The translations under genes and the position numbers were made by a program. Below are positions 24,995 through 32,573 of a DNA stretch of 64,000 bases, in pieces. The notes under the pieces are model-generated. The model was given only the letters and a program-made list of their open reading frames with translations. It ran no database searches and had not been told where the DNA came from. Numbering within the stretch: the stretch's first letter is position 1; every line of letters starts with the position of its first letter. Origin of the DNA: Bog-756 sp052326605 (GTDB lineage Bacteria > Actinomycetota > Acidimicrobiia > Acidimicrobiales > RAAP-2); the NCBI GenBank assembly GCA_052326605.1, contig JBKQMB010000015.1:47847-111846 (forward strand). The letters run 5' to 3'.

Positions 24995-26266
24995 CTACCC
25001 GGCGGTCTCGGCGCCGGCCCCGGCCTGGCCCGGCTGGTGGGAGGGGGCCACTGCGTGCCACGAGACCGCCATGCGCGTCCCGCCCAGCGGGGAGGTGCCG
25101 ATCGACCACGACCCCCCGGTGGTGCGCACCACCGCGTCGGCGATGGCGAGGCCCAGACCGGTCCCCCCGGGCCGGTCGTCGGCGCGGTGGAACCGGTCGA
25201 ACACGAGCTCCCGGTGCTCCTCGGGGATGCCCGGGCCGGAGTCGTCGACGGTCAGCGTCACCCGACCGCCGGCGTGGGCGACCCCGAGCTCGACCGACCC
25301 GCCGGGGCCCGCGTAGCGGCAGGCGTTGTCGAGCAGCACGCTGACCAACCGGTCGATCGCCTCGGCGTCGGCTCGGATCACCGACGTGCCCCGGGGGTCG
25401 CCGCCGCGGGCCAGCGTGATCGATGCGGCATCGGCCACCGCTTTGAACCGCTCCACGCACGATTCGCCGACCACGGTGAGGTCGACGCACTCCTCGGTCC
25501 GGCTGTCGGGGACGTCGCCGTCGGCACGGGCCAGCCAAAGCAGGTCGTCGACGATGGACCGCAATCGGCCGCTCTCCGAGGAGATCCGCTTGAGGGTGGT
25601 CTGGTAGCTCTCGGGGTCCCGCTGTCTGCTCAGCGCCAGGTCCACCTCCGCCTCGATGACGCTCAACGGGGTCCGGAGCTCGTGGGACGCGTCGGCGGTG
25701 AACTCCGCCTGGCGTTTGCGGATCTGTTCGATCGGGGCCGAGGCGCGCAGGCCGACCACGAAGGAGCCGGTGAACGTCACCAGTAGCAGGAGGGCACCGA
25801 GCACGGCTTCGACGAGGAGCAGGTCCCCCCGGGCCTGGGTGACCTTCGAGATGCTCTCGCCGGCGATCAGCCACCCGTCTGATGTGGCTTCCGCGTCGTA
25901 GCGGAACGTGCTCCCCGCCGTCGCCAGCGTGGCGGTCCCCGCGGTCCACCGGCGTCGGGGGAGCTGCGGGGCGCCGGCCGTAAGTGCGGTGGCCGACCCG
26001 GAGGCGTCCACCTTCCACACGAAGGTGGGCACGTCGTCGAGGTCGCCCTCGTGCTGGGCGCCGGCCTGGATGATCAACGGCTCGACGGTGCCCTGGGAGG
26101 CACTGGTCAGGTGCTCGGACAGCCGGGCGTCCACCTCGTTCCCGAGGCGGTCGACGATCATCAGGTTGACCACCAGGGCGACCACCACGGCCAGTGCCGC
26201 CACCACGGCGGTGGCCACCAGGGCGACCCTCGCTGCGTGCGCCCACCGGGTGCCCCCCTGTCTCAT
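24995..26266 (-). CDS. Sensor histidine kinase
   Basis: A 423-residue membrane sensor kinase. First transmembrane helix at about residues 14-36, then an extracytoplasmic sensing domain of about 120 residues without a recognisable fold, and a second helix near 155-177 (LLLVEAVLGALLLLVTFTGS). The HisKA box is FTADASHELRTPLSVIEAE with the phosphorylated His, followed by the N box LLDNACRYAG and G boxes DDSGPGIPEEH and GGTGLGLAIADA. Its ATG overlaps the stop of the response regulator gene (ATGA). The signal is unknown; the downstream redox genes suggest a redox, metal or flavin-related cue. Confidence 0.92.
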   Translation of the reverse strand: MRQGGTRWAHAARVALVATAVVAALAVVVALVVNLMIVDRLGNEVDARLSEHLTSASQGTVEPLIIQAGAQHEGDLDDVPTFVWKVDASGSATALTAGAPQLPRRRWTAGTATLATAGSTFRYDAEATSDGWLIAGESISKVTQARGDLLLVEAVLGALLLLVTFTGSFVVGLRASAPIEQIRKRQAEFTADASHELRTPLSVIEAEVDLALSRQRDPESYQTTLKRISSESGRLRSIVDDLLWLARADGDVPDSRTEECVDLTVVGESCVERFKAVADAASITLARGGDPRGTSVIRADAEAIDRLVSVLLDNACRYAGPGGSVELGVAHAGGRVTLTVDDSGPGIPEEHRELVFDRFHRADDRPGGTGLGLAIADAVVRTTGGSWSIGTSPLGGTRMAVSWHAVAPSHQPGQAGAGAETAG

Positions 26267-26931
26267 CCGGGCACCATCCGGTAGCCGATGCCGCGGACGG
26301 TCTCGATCCGCGCTTCTGCGTCGGCCAGCTTCGCCCGGAGACGGCCCACGTGGACGTCGATGGTGTTCGATCCCACAGCATCCGCCTCGTCGTCCCACAC
26401 CTGGACGGCGATGGTCCGTCGGCTGACCACCGCCGGCGTCCTGCGCATGAGGAGCTCGATCATCCCGGTCTCGATGGAGGTGAGCACGATCGGCTCGTCG
26501 TTGCGGGTCACCATGCGGGTGGCCGGGTCGAACACCAGGTCCCCGCAGCTGAGCACCGGGTCGAGGGTCAGGGCCGGGCGCCGCTGGAGGGCGGTGAGCC
26601 TGGCCACGAGCTCGGCGAAGGAGAACGGCTTCACCAGGTAGTCGTCGGCCCCCCGGTTGAGCCCCTCGACACGGTCCTCGGTGGCGTCCCGGGCGGTCAG
26701 CATCAGCACCGGGGTCCTGTCCCCGCGCCCTCGCATCTCGGCCACGACCTCGATGCCGGTCTGCCTGGGCATCCGCCAGTCGAGGACGGCCACCTCGTAG
26801 GTGTACGAGCGGAGGTAGGAGAGCGCCTCGGCGCCGTCGACCACGGCGTCGACGACGTACCCTTGCTCGCGCAACCCGCGCTCGAGCACCGAGCGGAGCC
26901 CGGGGTCGTCCTCGGCGACGAGCACTCTCAT
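26263..26931 (-). CDS. OmpR/PhoB-family response regulator
   Basis: A 222-residue regulator. The receiver domain begins MRVLVAEDDPGLRSVLERGL, with phospho-acceptor Asp in VAVLDWRMPRQTGIEV and the conserved Lys in DDYLVKPFSFAELVARL. The C-terminal winged helix includes VVSRRTIAVQVWDDEAD, NTIDVHVGRLRAKL and RTVRGIGYRMV-like ETVRGIGYRMVPG. It is translationally coupled to the kinase gene and codirectional with the redox chain starting at 24879, which it may regulate through the TTCTTC repeats. Confidence 0.94.
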   Translation of the reverse strand: MRVLVAEDDPGLRSVLERGLREQGYVVDAVVDGAEALSYLRSYTYEVAVLDWRMPRQTGIEVVAEMRGRGDRTPVLMLTARDATEDRVEGLNRGADDYLVKPFSFAELVARLTALQRRPALTLDPVLSCGDLVFDPATRMVTRNDEPIVLTSIETGMIELLMRRTPAVVSRRTIAVQVWDDEADAVGSNTIDVHVGRLRAKLADAEARIETVRGIGYRMVPG

Positions 26932-27469
26932 GGTCTGTAGTCCTCACTCATCGGTCCCAGCGTGCCCGACCGGAGGACGCTGGCGGCGTCACGTGCTGTG
27001 CCGCCGACGTGTAGGGGCGCGCGTCCGGTGACTGCCCCCGCTTCTGTCCCCCGACTGTGTCGGGGCAACCTGACGGAGGGATGACACGACCTCGGGCCCC
27101 GCGACACGGCCTCGGGCCCTCGCCCGGTCACGCTCCGTGGCCCCCGTGTTGCGCTCCGATGAATGTGGTGGAATTGTCATAGCGAACGATTGACCCTCTG
27201 GGCGGCCGGGCATACCATGAGCCAACCAGGCAGTGGGCCGTCACCTCGTGTGCCGGTACTGTGCCAGGTCGGGCACCGAGGGGGAGAAGGGGTTGGCGCG
27301 CACGGGGAAGGGATCGACGTCGACGCGGGGAGCGGAGGAGCATCCGCACACGCCATCGGTCCGGCCGGATCCGTACCTCACCGGAGTAGTTCGTGTACCG
27401 TTTGACGCGCAGGCGTTGTTCGTCACCGAGTTGCATCAGTTCCCCTCAGTTCCGGAGGTACCAAGTCGA

Positions 27470-27500
27470 GGTTGCGAACGAGACGGGTAGGTTCGCAACC
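27470..27500 (+). repeat. Perfect 10-bp inverted repeat
   Basis: GGTTGCGAAC (27470-27479) and GTTCGCAACC (27491-27500) flank an 11-base spacer. It could be an operator for a dimeric regulator or an RNA hairpin. No T-run follows on either strand. Confidence 0.6.
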
Positions 27501-27508
27501 CATCATCG

Positions 27509-27569
27509 CCGGGTCCCCCGACGCTGGCTGCCCCCCTGCCCCTCGTGGTAGTCGGCGCCGGGGACCCGG
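27509..27569 (-). terminator. Long hairpin downstream of leuD, probable terminator
   Basis: CCGGGTCCCC (27509-27518) pairs with GGGGACCCGG (27560-27569), and CGAC/GTCG pieces extend the stem around a large loop. On the minus strand it begins 39 bases after the leuD stop, and AT-rich sequence (GAGAAATCACC) lies ahead of it. The position suggests it ends the greA-leuCD transcript. Confidence 0.5.
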
Positions 27570-27608
27570 TGATTTCTCACCGTCCGGTCGGGGCCGGCGG
27601 CGCGACGT

Positions 27609-28202
27609 CTAGCGGGTCGTGGGGAGCCAGGCAGGCCTGCGCGCCTCATAGGCCTCGATCTCGTCCTCGTAGCGCAGGGTCAGGCCGATGTCGTCCCAGC
27701 CGTTGAGCAGGCGGGTCCGGGTGAACTCGTCGAGGGGGAAGTGCGCCTCGATACCCGCGGCAGGCGCGTCGAGTGTGCCGCGCTCGACGTCGATGGTGAT
27801 CTCGAGGCCCGGGTCGGCCTGCAGCGCGCCGAGCAGGGCACGCCCCACCGAGGGGTCCACCTGCACCGGCACCAGTCCGGCCTTGGTGCAGTTGTTGCGG
27901 AAGATGTCGGCGAAGCCGGGCGACACCACCGCCTCGAACCCGTAGTCCTGCAGAGCCCACACCGCGTGCTCCCTCGACGAGCCGGTACCGAAGTTCGGGC
28001 CGGCCACCAGGATGGTGGCGCCGGCGTACTCCTCTTTGTTGAGGACGAAGTCGCGGTCGTCGCGCCACTCGCTGAAGAGGCCCGCGCCGAACCCCGTCCG
28101 CTCGACCCGCTTCAGCCAGTCGGAGGGGATGATCTGGTCGGTGTCGACGTCGGACCGGTCGAGCGGGACCGCCCGCCCGGTCACCACCTGCACGGCCCGC
28201 AT
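27609..28202 (-). CDS. leuD: 3-isopropylmalate dehydratase, small subunit
   Basis: A 197-residue swivel-domain subunit that completes the active site of isopropylmalate isomerase in leucine synthesis. Conserved elements: GRAVPLDRSDVDTDQIIPS at the N terminus, ILVAGPNFGTGSSREHAVWA, and SPGFADIFRNNCTKAGLVPV. The ATG's first base is also the last base of the leuC stop, so both chains are translationally coupled in the 1:1 heterodimer. Confidence 0.97.
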   Translation of the reverse strand: MRAVQVVTGRAVPLDRSDVDTDQIIPSDWLKRVERTGFGAGLFSEWRDDRDFVLNKEEYAGATILVAGPNFGTGSSREHAVWALQDYGFEAVVSPGFADIFRNNCTKAGLVPVQVDPSVGRALLGALQADPGLEITIDVERGTLDAPAAGIEAHFPLDEFTRTRLLNGWDDIGLTLRYEDEIEAYEARRPAWLPTTR

Positions 28203-29614
28203 CAGGACAGCTCCTCGGGTGTGGCGAGCCGTCCGGCCACCGCGGTGGCCGCGGCCACGGCGGGGGACACCAGATGGGTGCGACCGCCACGGCCCTGGCG
28301 GCCCTCGAAGTTACGGTTGGAGGTCGACGCCGCCCGCTCAGCCGGCGACAGCTTGTCGGGGTTCATGGCCAGGCACATCGAGCAGCCCGGCTCGCGCCAG
28401 TCGAAGCCGGCCGCGGTGAACACCGCGTCCAGGCCTTCCGCCTCGGCCTGGGCTTTGACCCGGTGGGATCCGGGCACCACCAGCGCCCGCATCCCCGGGC
28501 GGACCGTCCGGCCCTCGAGGACGCCGGCCGCGGCACGGAGGTCCTCGATGCGCCCGTTGGTGCACGACCCGATGAAGACGGTGTCGACGGCGATGTCGCG
28601 GATCGGGGTGCCGCCCGCCAGCCCCATGTACTCGAGCGCCCGGGCGGCTGTCTCCCGGTCGACCGGGTCCTCGAAGGAGGATGGCTCGGGGACGGTGCCG
28701 TCGATGCGGGCCACCTGGGCCGGGTTGGTGCCCCAGGTGACGAAGGGGGCCAGCGAGGCGGCTTCCAGCACGACCTCCTTGTCGAAGGCGGCACCGGCGT
28801 CGGTGGGGAGGTCGTGCCAGTCGGCGAGTGCTTCCTCCCATGCCGCGCCCTTGGGTGCATGGTCACGTCCCTCGAGGTAGGCGAAGGTGGTGTCGTCGGG
28901 GGCGATCATCCCGGCCCGGGCCCCTGCCTCGATCGACATGTTGCAGACCGTCATCCGCCCCTCCATCGAGAGCCCGCGCACGGCCGAGCCCCGGTACTCG
29001 ATGATGTGCCCGCTGCCGCCCCCCGTTCCGATCCGGCCGATGACGGCCAGCACCAGGTCCTTGGCCGTCACCCCGGGGGGGAGCTCGCCGTCGACGTTCA
29101 CCGCCATGGTGGCCGGGCGCTTCTGGGGCAGGGTCTGGGTGGCGAGCACGTGCTCCACCTCGCTGGTGCCGATCCCGAAGGCCAGGGCGCCGAAGGCACC
29201 GTGGGTGGAGGTGTGGCTGTCGCCGCAGACGATGGTCATTCCCGGCTGGGTGAGGCCCTGTTCGGGCCCGATGATGTGGACGATGCCCTGGTTGGCGTCG
29301 CCCATCGGGTAGCAGGTGATGCCGAATTCGGCGCAGTTGGCGTCCAGGACGGCGAGCTGCCGGGCCGACACCGGGTCGGCGACCGGCTTGTCGATGTCGA
29401 CGGTCGGGACGTTGTGGTCGGCGGTGGCGATGGTGAGGTCGGGCCGGTGGACGCCCCGGCCGGCCAGCCGGAGCCCGTCGAAGGCCTGAGGGGAGGTCAC
29501 CTCGTGCACCAGGTGGAGGTCGATGAACAGCACGTCGGGCTCGTCCGCGGTGCCGCGATGGACCACGTGGCGATCCCAGACCTTCTCGGACAGGGTGCGG
29601 GCGAAGTCGGTCAT
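28202..29614 (-). CDS. leuC: 3-isopropylmalate dehydratase, large subunit
   Basis: A 470-residue aconitase-family subunit. The [4Fe-4S] ligands are Cys in VFIGSCTNGRIEDLR and the Cys pair in EPGCSMCLAMNPDKL. Other signatures are TIVCGDSHTSTHGAFGALAF and SNRNFEGRQGRGGRTHL. A good AGGAAG ribosome site precedes the ATG. It isomerises 2- to 3-isopropylmalate with LeuD. It starts 5 bases after greA, so greA-leuC-leuD may be one transcript; leuA and leuB are not in the window. Confidence 0.97.
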   Translation of the reverse strand: MTDFARTLSEKVWDRHVVHRGTADEPDVLFIDLHLVHEVTSPQAFDGLRLAGRGVHRPDLTIATADHNVPTVDIDKPVADPVSARQLAVLDANCAEFGITCYPMGDANQGIVHIIGPEQGLTQPGMTIVCGDSHTSTHGAFGALAFGIGTSEVEHVLATQTLPQKRPATMAVNVDGELPPGVTAKDLVLAVIGRIGTGGGSGHIIEYRGSAVRGLSMEGRMTVCNMSIEAGARAGMIAPDDTTFAYLEGRDHAPKGAAWEEALADWHDLPTDAGAAFDKEVVLEAASLAPFVTWGTNPAQVARIDGTVPEPSSFEDPVDRETAARALEYMGLAGGTPIRDIAVDTVFIGSCTNGRIEDLRAAAGVLEGRTVRPGMRALVVPGSHRVKAQAEAEGLDAVFTAAGFDWREPGCSMCLAMNPDKLSPAERAASTSNRNFEGRQGRGGRTHLVSPAVAAATAVAGRLATPEELS

Positions 29615-29619
29615 CGGTG

Positions 29620-30105
29620 TCAGCTTCCTATCTCCACGATCTCGACCCGGAGGGTGCCGCCGGGGGCGGCGTACTCCACCACGTCGCCCACGGCATGGCC
29701 GGCCAGGGCCTGGCCGAGCGGCGAGCCGGGGGACACCACCGTGAGGCCCCCCTGGCGCTCTTCGATCGAGCCGACGAAGAAGTCGGTGGTGTCGTCATCG
29801 TCGTCGCCCTCGTAGCGCAGGGTGACCACCGAGCCGTGGCCGACCGTCCCGTCCGCGGTGGCCTCCGCGTCCACCACGGTGGCGGTCTTCAGCAGGCGCT
29901 GGAGCTGGCGGATCCGCGACTCCATCTTCCCCTGGGCGTCCTTGGCGGCGTGGTAGTCGCCGTTCTCCGACAGGTCCCCGAGGGCCCGGGCCGATTCGAT
30001 GGCCGCGGCGATCTCCACCCGGCCGCGGGTGGTGAGGTCGGCGAGCTCGGCCTGGAGCCGGTCGTAGGTGTCGCGGGTCAGTTGTGCTGGGGAGGTGTCG
30101 CTCAC
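29620..30105 (-). CDS. greA: Transcription elongation factor GreA
   Basis: A 161-residue factor that reactivates backtracked RNA polymerase. The N-terminal coiled coil carries RGRVEIAAAIESARALGDLS followed by ENGDYHAAKDAQG, with the acidic tip residues for transcript cleavage. The C-terminal domain ends PLGQALAGHAVGDVVEYAAP. GTG start at 30105, with a TTG two codons upstream as the alternative. A short acidic run (GDDDDDTTD) in the C-terminal domain is unusual. Placement directly ahead of leuCD is a genomic, not a functional, link as far as can be told. Confidence 0.95.
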   Translation of the reverse strand: MSDTSPAQLTRDTYDRLQAELADLTTRGRVEIAAAIESARALGDLSENGDYHAAKDAQGKMESRIRQLQRLLKTATVVDAEATADGTVGHGSVVTLRYEGDDDDDTTDFFVGSIEERQGGLTVVSPGSPLGQALAGHAVGDVVEYAAPGGTLRVEIVEIGS

Positions 30106-30264
30106 GGACAACCAGGCTAACGGCTGGGGATCGGGGTTCCGCACGGGCGGCCGACCGTGGCTCCTCGTGCTCCCCCGCCCGGGTCGCTGCGTTCCCCGGG
30201 ATGCCCGGTGACGACCGCCCGTGGAATGATCGTGGCCGACCGGTGCGATCGGGAGGGACAGGGC

Positions 30265-31395
30265 GTGGCCGACATCAAGGGGAATTGGGACCGACGGTTC
30301 GAGGGCGTGGCCGCCGCGCTGGCGGCCAGCCTGGAGGCCGGCACGGACGTGGGGGCGTCGGTAGCCGTCCTCCTGGGCGGCGAGCCGGTGGTGGACATCT
30401 GGGGAGGGTTCGTCGACGAGTCGCACTCGGCGCCGTGGGGAAAGGACACCCTGACCAACGTGTGGTCGACGACCAAGACCATGACCTTCCTGTGCGCACT
30501 GATGCTGGCCGACCGCGGTGACCTCGACTTCCACGCCCCGGTGGCCAGGTACTGGCCAGAGTTCGCAGCGGCCGGCAAGGACCGGGTCGAGGTCCGCCAT
30601 CTGATGGGCCACACCGCCGGGCTGCCGGGGTGGGCCGAGAAGCTCGAACCGGAGGACCTGACCGACTGGGAGAAGTGCACCTCGCTGCTGGCCGCACAGG
30701 AGCCCTGGTGGGAGCCGGGCACCGCGTCCGGCTACCACGCCGTCACCCAGGGCTATCTGGTCGGCGAGGTGGTGAAGCGGATCACCGGGGTGTCCATCGG
30801 GACCTGGTTCGCCGACGAGGTGGCCGGTCCACTGGAGGCGGACTTCTTCATCGGGCTGCCCGCGTCCGAGGACGACCGGGTGTCCCTGGTGATCCCCCCG
30901 CCCCCGTTGGACCTGGAGGCGCTCAACCCGTCCGAGCTGGTCATCCGGGCCATGACCAATCCTCCGCTCGACGCGACCTATCCCCGGCACGAGTGGTGGC
31001 GCAGGGCGGAGATCCCCGCGGCCAACGGGCACGGCAACGCCCGCTCGGTGGCCCTGATCCAGTCGATCATCGCCGGGCGCGGCGAAGCCCGGGGGGTGCG
31101 CCTGCTCTCCGAGCAGGGGTGCGAACCCATCTTCGAGCAGCAGGCCGACGGCGTGGACCTGATCCTCGGCACGCCCATCAGGTTCGGCATGGGCTACGGG
31201 TTGAGCACCGAGGTGATGCCGATCGGTCCCCGGGCCTGTTACTGGGGCGGCTACGGGGGATCGCTCGTCATCATGGACCAGGAGATCGGGTTGACCGTGT
31301 GCTATGTGATGAACCGCATGGAGGGCGGGCTGCAGGGGGACCTCCGGGCGGCGAACATCGTGCTGGCTGCGGTCGCGGGCCTGGCAGAGGGCTGA
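30265..31395 (+). CDS. Beta-lactamase-fold serine hydrolase/esterase (class C-like)
   Basis: A 376-residue protein of the beta-lactamase/transpeptidase-like superfamily (EstB/LovD-like). The nucleophile motif S-x-x-K is NVWSTTKTMTF, the second motif Tyr is in ASGYHAVTQGYLVGEVV, and GLPGWAEKLEPEDL is typical of the lid. No signal peptide is seen, so it is probably cytoplasmic and more likely an esterase or transacylase than a true beta-lactamase. The GTG start at 30265 has GGGAGGGA upstream. It is divergent from greA. The substrate is unknown. Confidence 0.82.
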   Translation: MADIKGNWDRRFEGVAAALAASLEAGTDVGASVAVLLGGEPVVDIWGGFVDESHSAPWGKDTLTNVWSTTKTMTFLCALMLADRGDLDFHAPVARYWPEFAAAGKDRVEVRHLMGHTAGLPGWAEKLEPEDLTDWEKCTSLLAAQEPWWEPGTASGYHAVTQGYLVGEVVKRITGVSIGTWFADEVAGPLEADFFIGLPASEDDRVSLVIPPPPLDLEALNPSELVIRAMTNPPLDATYPRHEWWRRAEIPAANGHGNARSVALIQSIIAGRGEARGVRLLSEQGCEPIFEQQADGVDLILGTPIRFGMGYGLSTEVMPIGPRACYWGGYGGSLVIMDQEIGLTVCYVMNRMEGGLQGDLRAANIVLAAVAGLAEG

Positions 31396-31445
31396 GCGGC
31401 GGGGCCATGAGCCGTGGGTGACCCCGAGCGGTGGAGACCGATCCC

Positions 31446-32555
31446 GTGAGCGACGCGCCGGGCCCTGCCGGGGATCCGAGATCCCGATCGTTCGAGGCGC
31501 AGTTCGAGGAGCAGCAGGAGCGGCCGTTCCCGTGGAAGGCCGTGGTCAAGCGCTCCATCGTGGTCGGCATCTCGGGGATTGCCCTCTACCTCGTGGCACC
31601 CAGCGTGCTGGCCGTGTTCAACGCGTGGCCCAAACTGGCCACGCTCAACCTGCTCTGGTTCATCCCGGCGCTGGTGGCCGAGGTGACCCACTTCTTCTGC
31701 ACCTTCTCGCTCCAGCGCATCGCCCTGCGGACCAAGGCGTGGTTCTCGGTGATCACCGCCCAGTTGGCGGGCAACGCCATCTCGCTGATCGTGCCCGGAG
31801 GGGCGGCGGCCGGCGCCGCGGTGCAGTTCCGCATGCTGGCCGTGAGCGGGATGGACGCCGGCGACGCGGTCGGCGGCCTGACCGCCTTCTCCTTCCTCGG
31901 CATCGGGGGCCTGCTGGCCCTGCCGCTGTTCGTGCTGCCGGCGGTCGTGTTCGGCTCGCCGGTGGCATCGGGGCTCTCCGATGCGGCCATCATCGGCGCC
32001 GTCGGCTTCGTCCTCTTCGCCGGGTTCGGTGCCGTGGTCATGGTCTTCGACGCACCGCTCCGCTACGCGGGCCTGGCCGCCCAGTACCTCCGCAACCGCC
32101 TGCTCCGGAAGCGGAAGCCGATCAGCGGGCTCCCCGAGCGCTTGCTCGAGCAGCGCAACCTCATCCGGGCCGTCCTCGGCCAGAAGTGGCTGGAGGCGAC
32201 CCTGCTCTCGGCCGGCCGGCTGGTCTTCGACTACCTCTGCCTCTACTTCTGCGTCCGGGCGGTGGGGAGCCACCCTCGGCCGTCGCTGATCCTGCTGGCC
32301 TACGCGGTGGCCGGCGTCATCGGCCTGGTACCCATCACGCCGGGCGGGCTCGGCATCGTCGAGGCCAGCCTGAGCGGGTTCCTGGTGCTGGCCGGGCTGA
32401 ACGGCGCCGAGGCGGTGCTGGCCACGCTGGCCTACCGCCTGGCCTCCTACTGGCTCCCGATGATGGCGGGGCCGTTCGCGTATGCAGCCTTCAGGCACCG
32501 CTACCAGGAGCCCAATGCGCCACCGCCGAGGTCGGTGCAGCCGTCGCCTACCTGA
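31446..32555 (+). CDS. Flippase-like LPG synthase transmembrane-domain protein (UPF0104)
   Basis: A 369-residue polytopic membrane protein with about eight hydrophobic segments. It matches the lysylphosphatidylglycerol-synthetase TM region family (such as AglD/MprF N-terminal flippase domains), including ISLIVPGGAAAGAAVQFRML, and near the C terminus LVPITPGGLGIVEASLSGFL. Both are hallmark motifs. The aminoacyltransferase domain is absent, so a lipid-flipping role is inferred. The start is the GTG at 31446 with GGAG 9 bases upstream; GTG 31431 is possible. It follows the hydrolase gene by 50 bases. Confidence 0.82.
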   Translation: MSDAPGPAGDPRSRSFEAQFEEQQERPFPWKAVVKRSIVVGISGIALYLVAPSVLAVFNAWPKLATLNLLWFIPALVAEVTHFFCTFSLQRIALRTKAWFSVITAQLAGNAISLIVPGGAAAGAAVQFRMLAVSGMDAGDAVGGLTAFSFLGIGGLLALPLFVLPAVVFGSPVASGLSDAAIIGAVGFVLFAGFGAVVMVFDAPLRYAGLAAQYLRNRLLRKRKPISGLPERLLEQRNLIRAVLGQKWLEATLLSAGRLVFDYLCLYFCVRAVGSHPRPSLILLAYAVAGVIGLVPITPGGLGIVEASLSGFLVLAGLNGAEAVLATLAYRLASYWLPMMAGPFAYAAFRHRYQEPNAPPPRSVQPSPT

Positions 32556-32573
32556 TCGGTGGCGCCGGGCGGC

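Larger units (their letters stand above)
26932..27608 (+). other. Intergenic region with two hairpins, no recognisable gene
   Basis: This 677-base region between the response regulator start and the leuD stop has no frame that resembles a protein. It must hold the promoter of the two-component system (minus strand) and the end of the leuCD transcript. Two inverted repeats stand out: 27470-27500 and 27509-27569. A hupB gene, which often lies beside leuCD in actinobacteria, is not here. No tRNA was detected by eye. Confidence 0.5.

Noticed and set aside
26932..27608. Expected hupB gene or tRNA next to leuCD
   Set aside because: No HU-like N terminus and no cloverleaf with a GTTCGA-type arm could be found.
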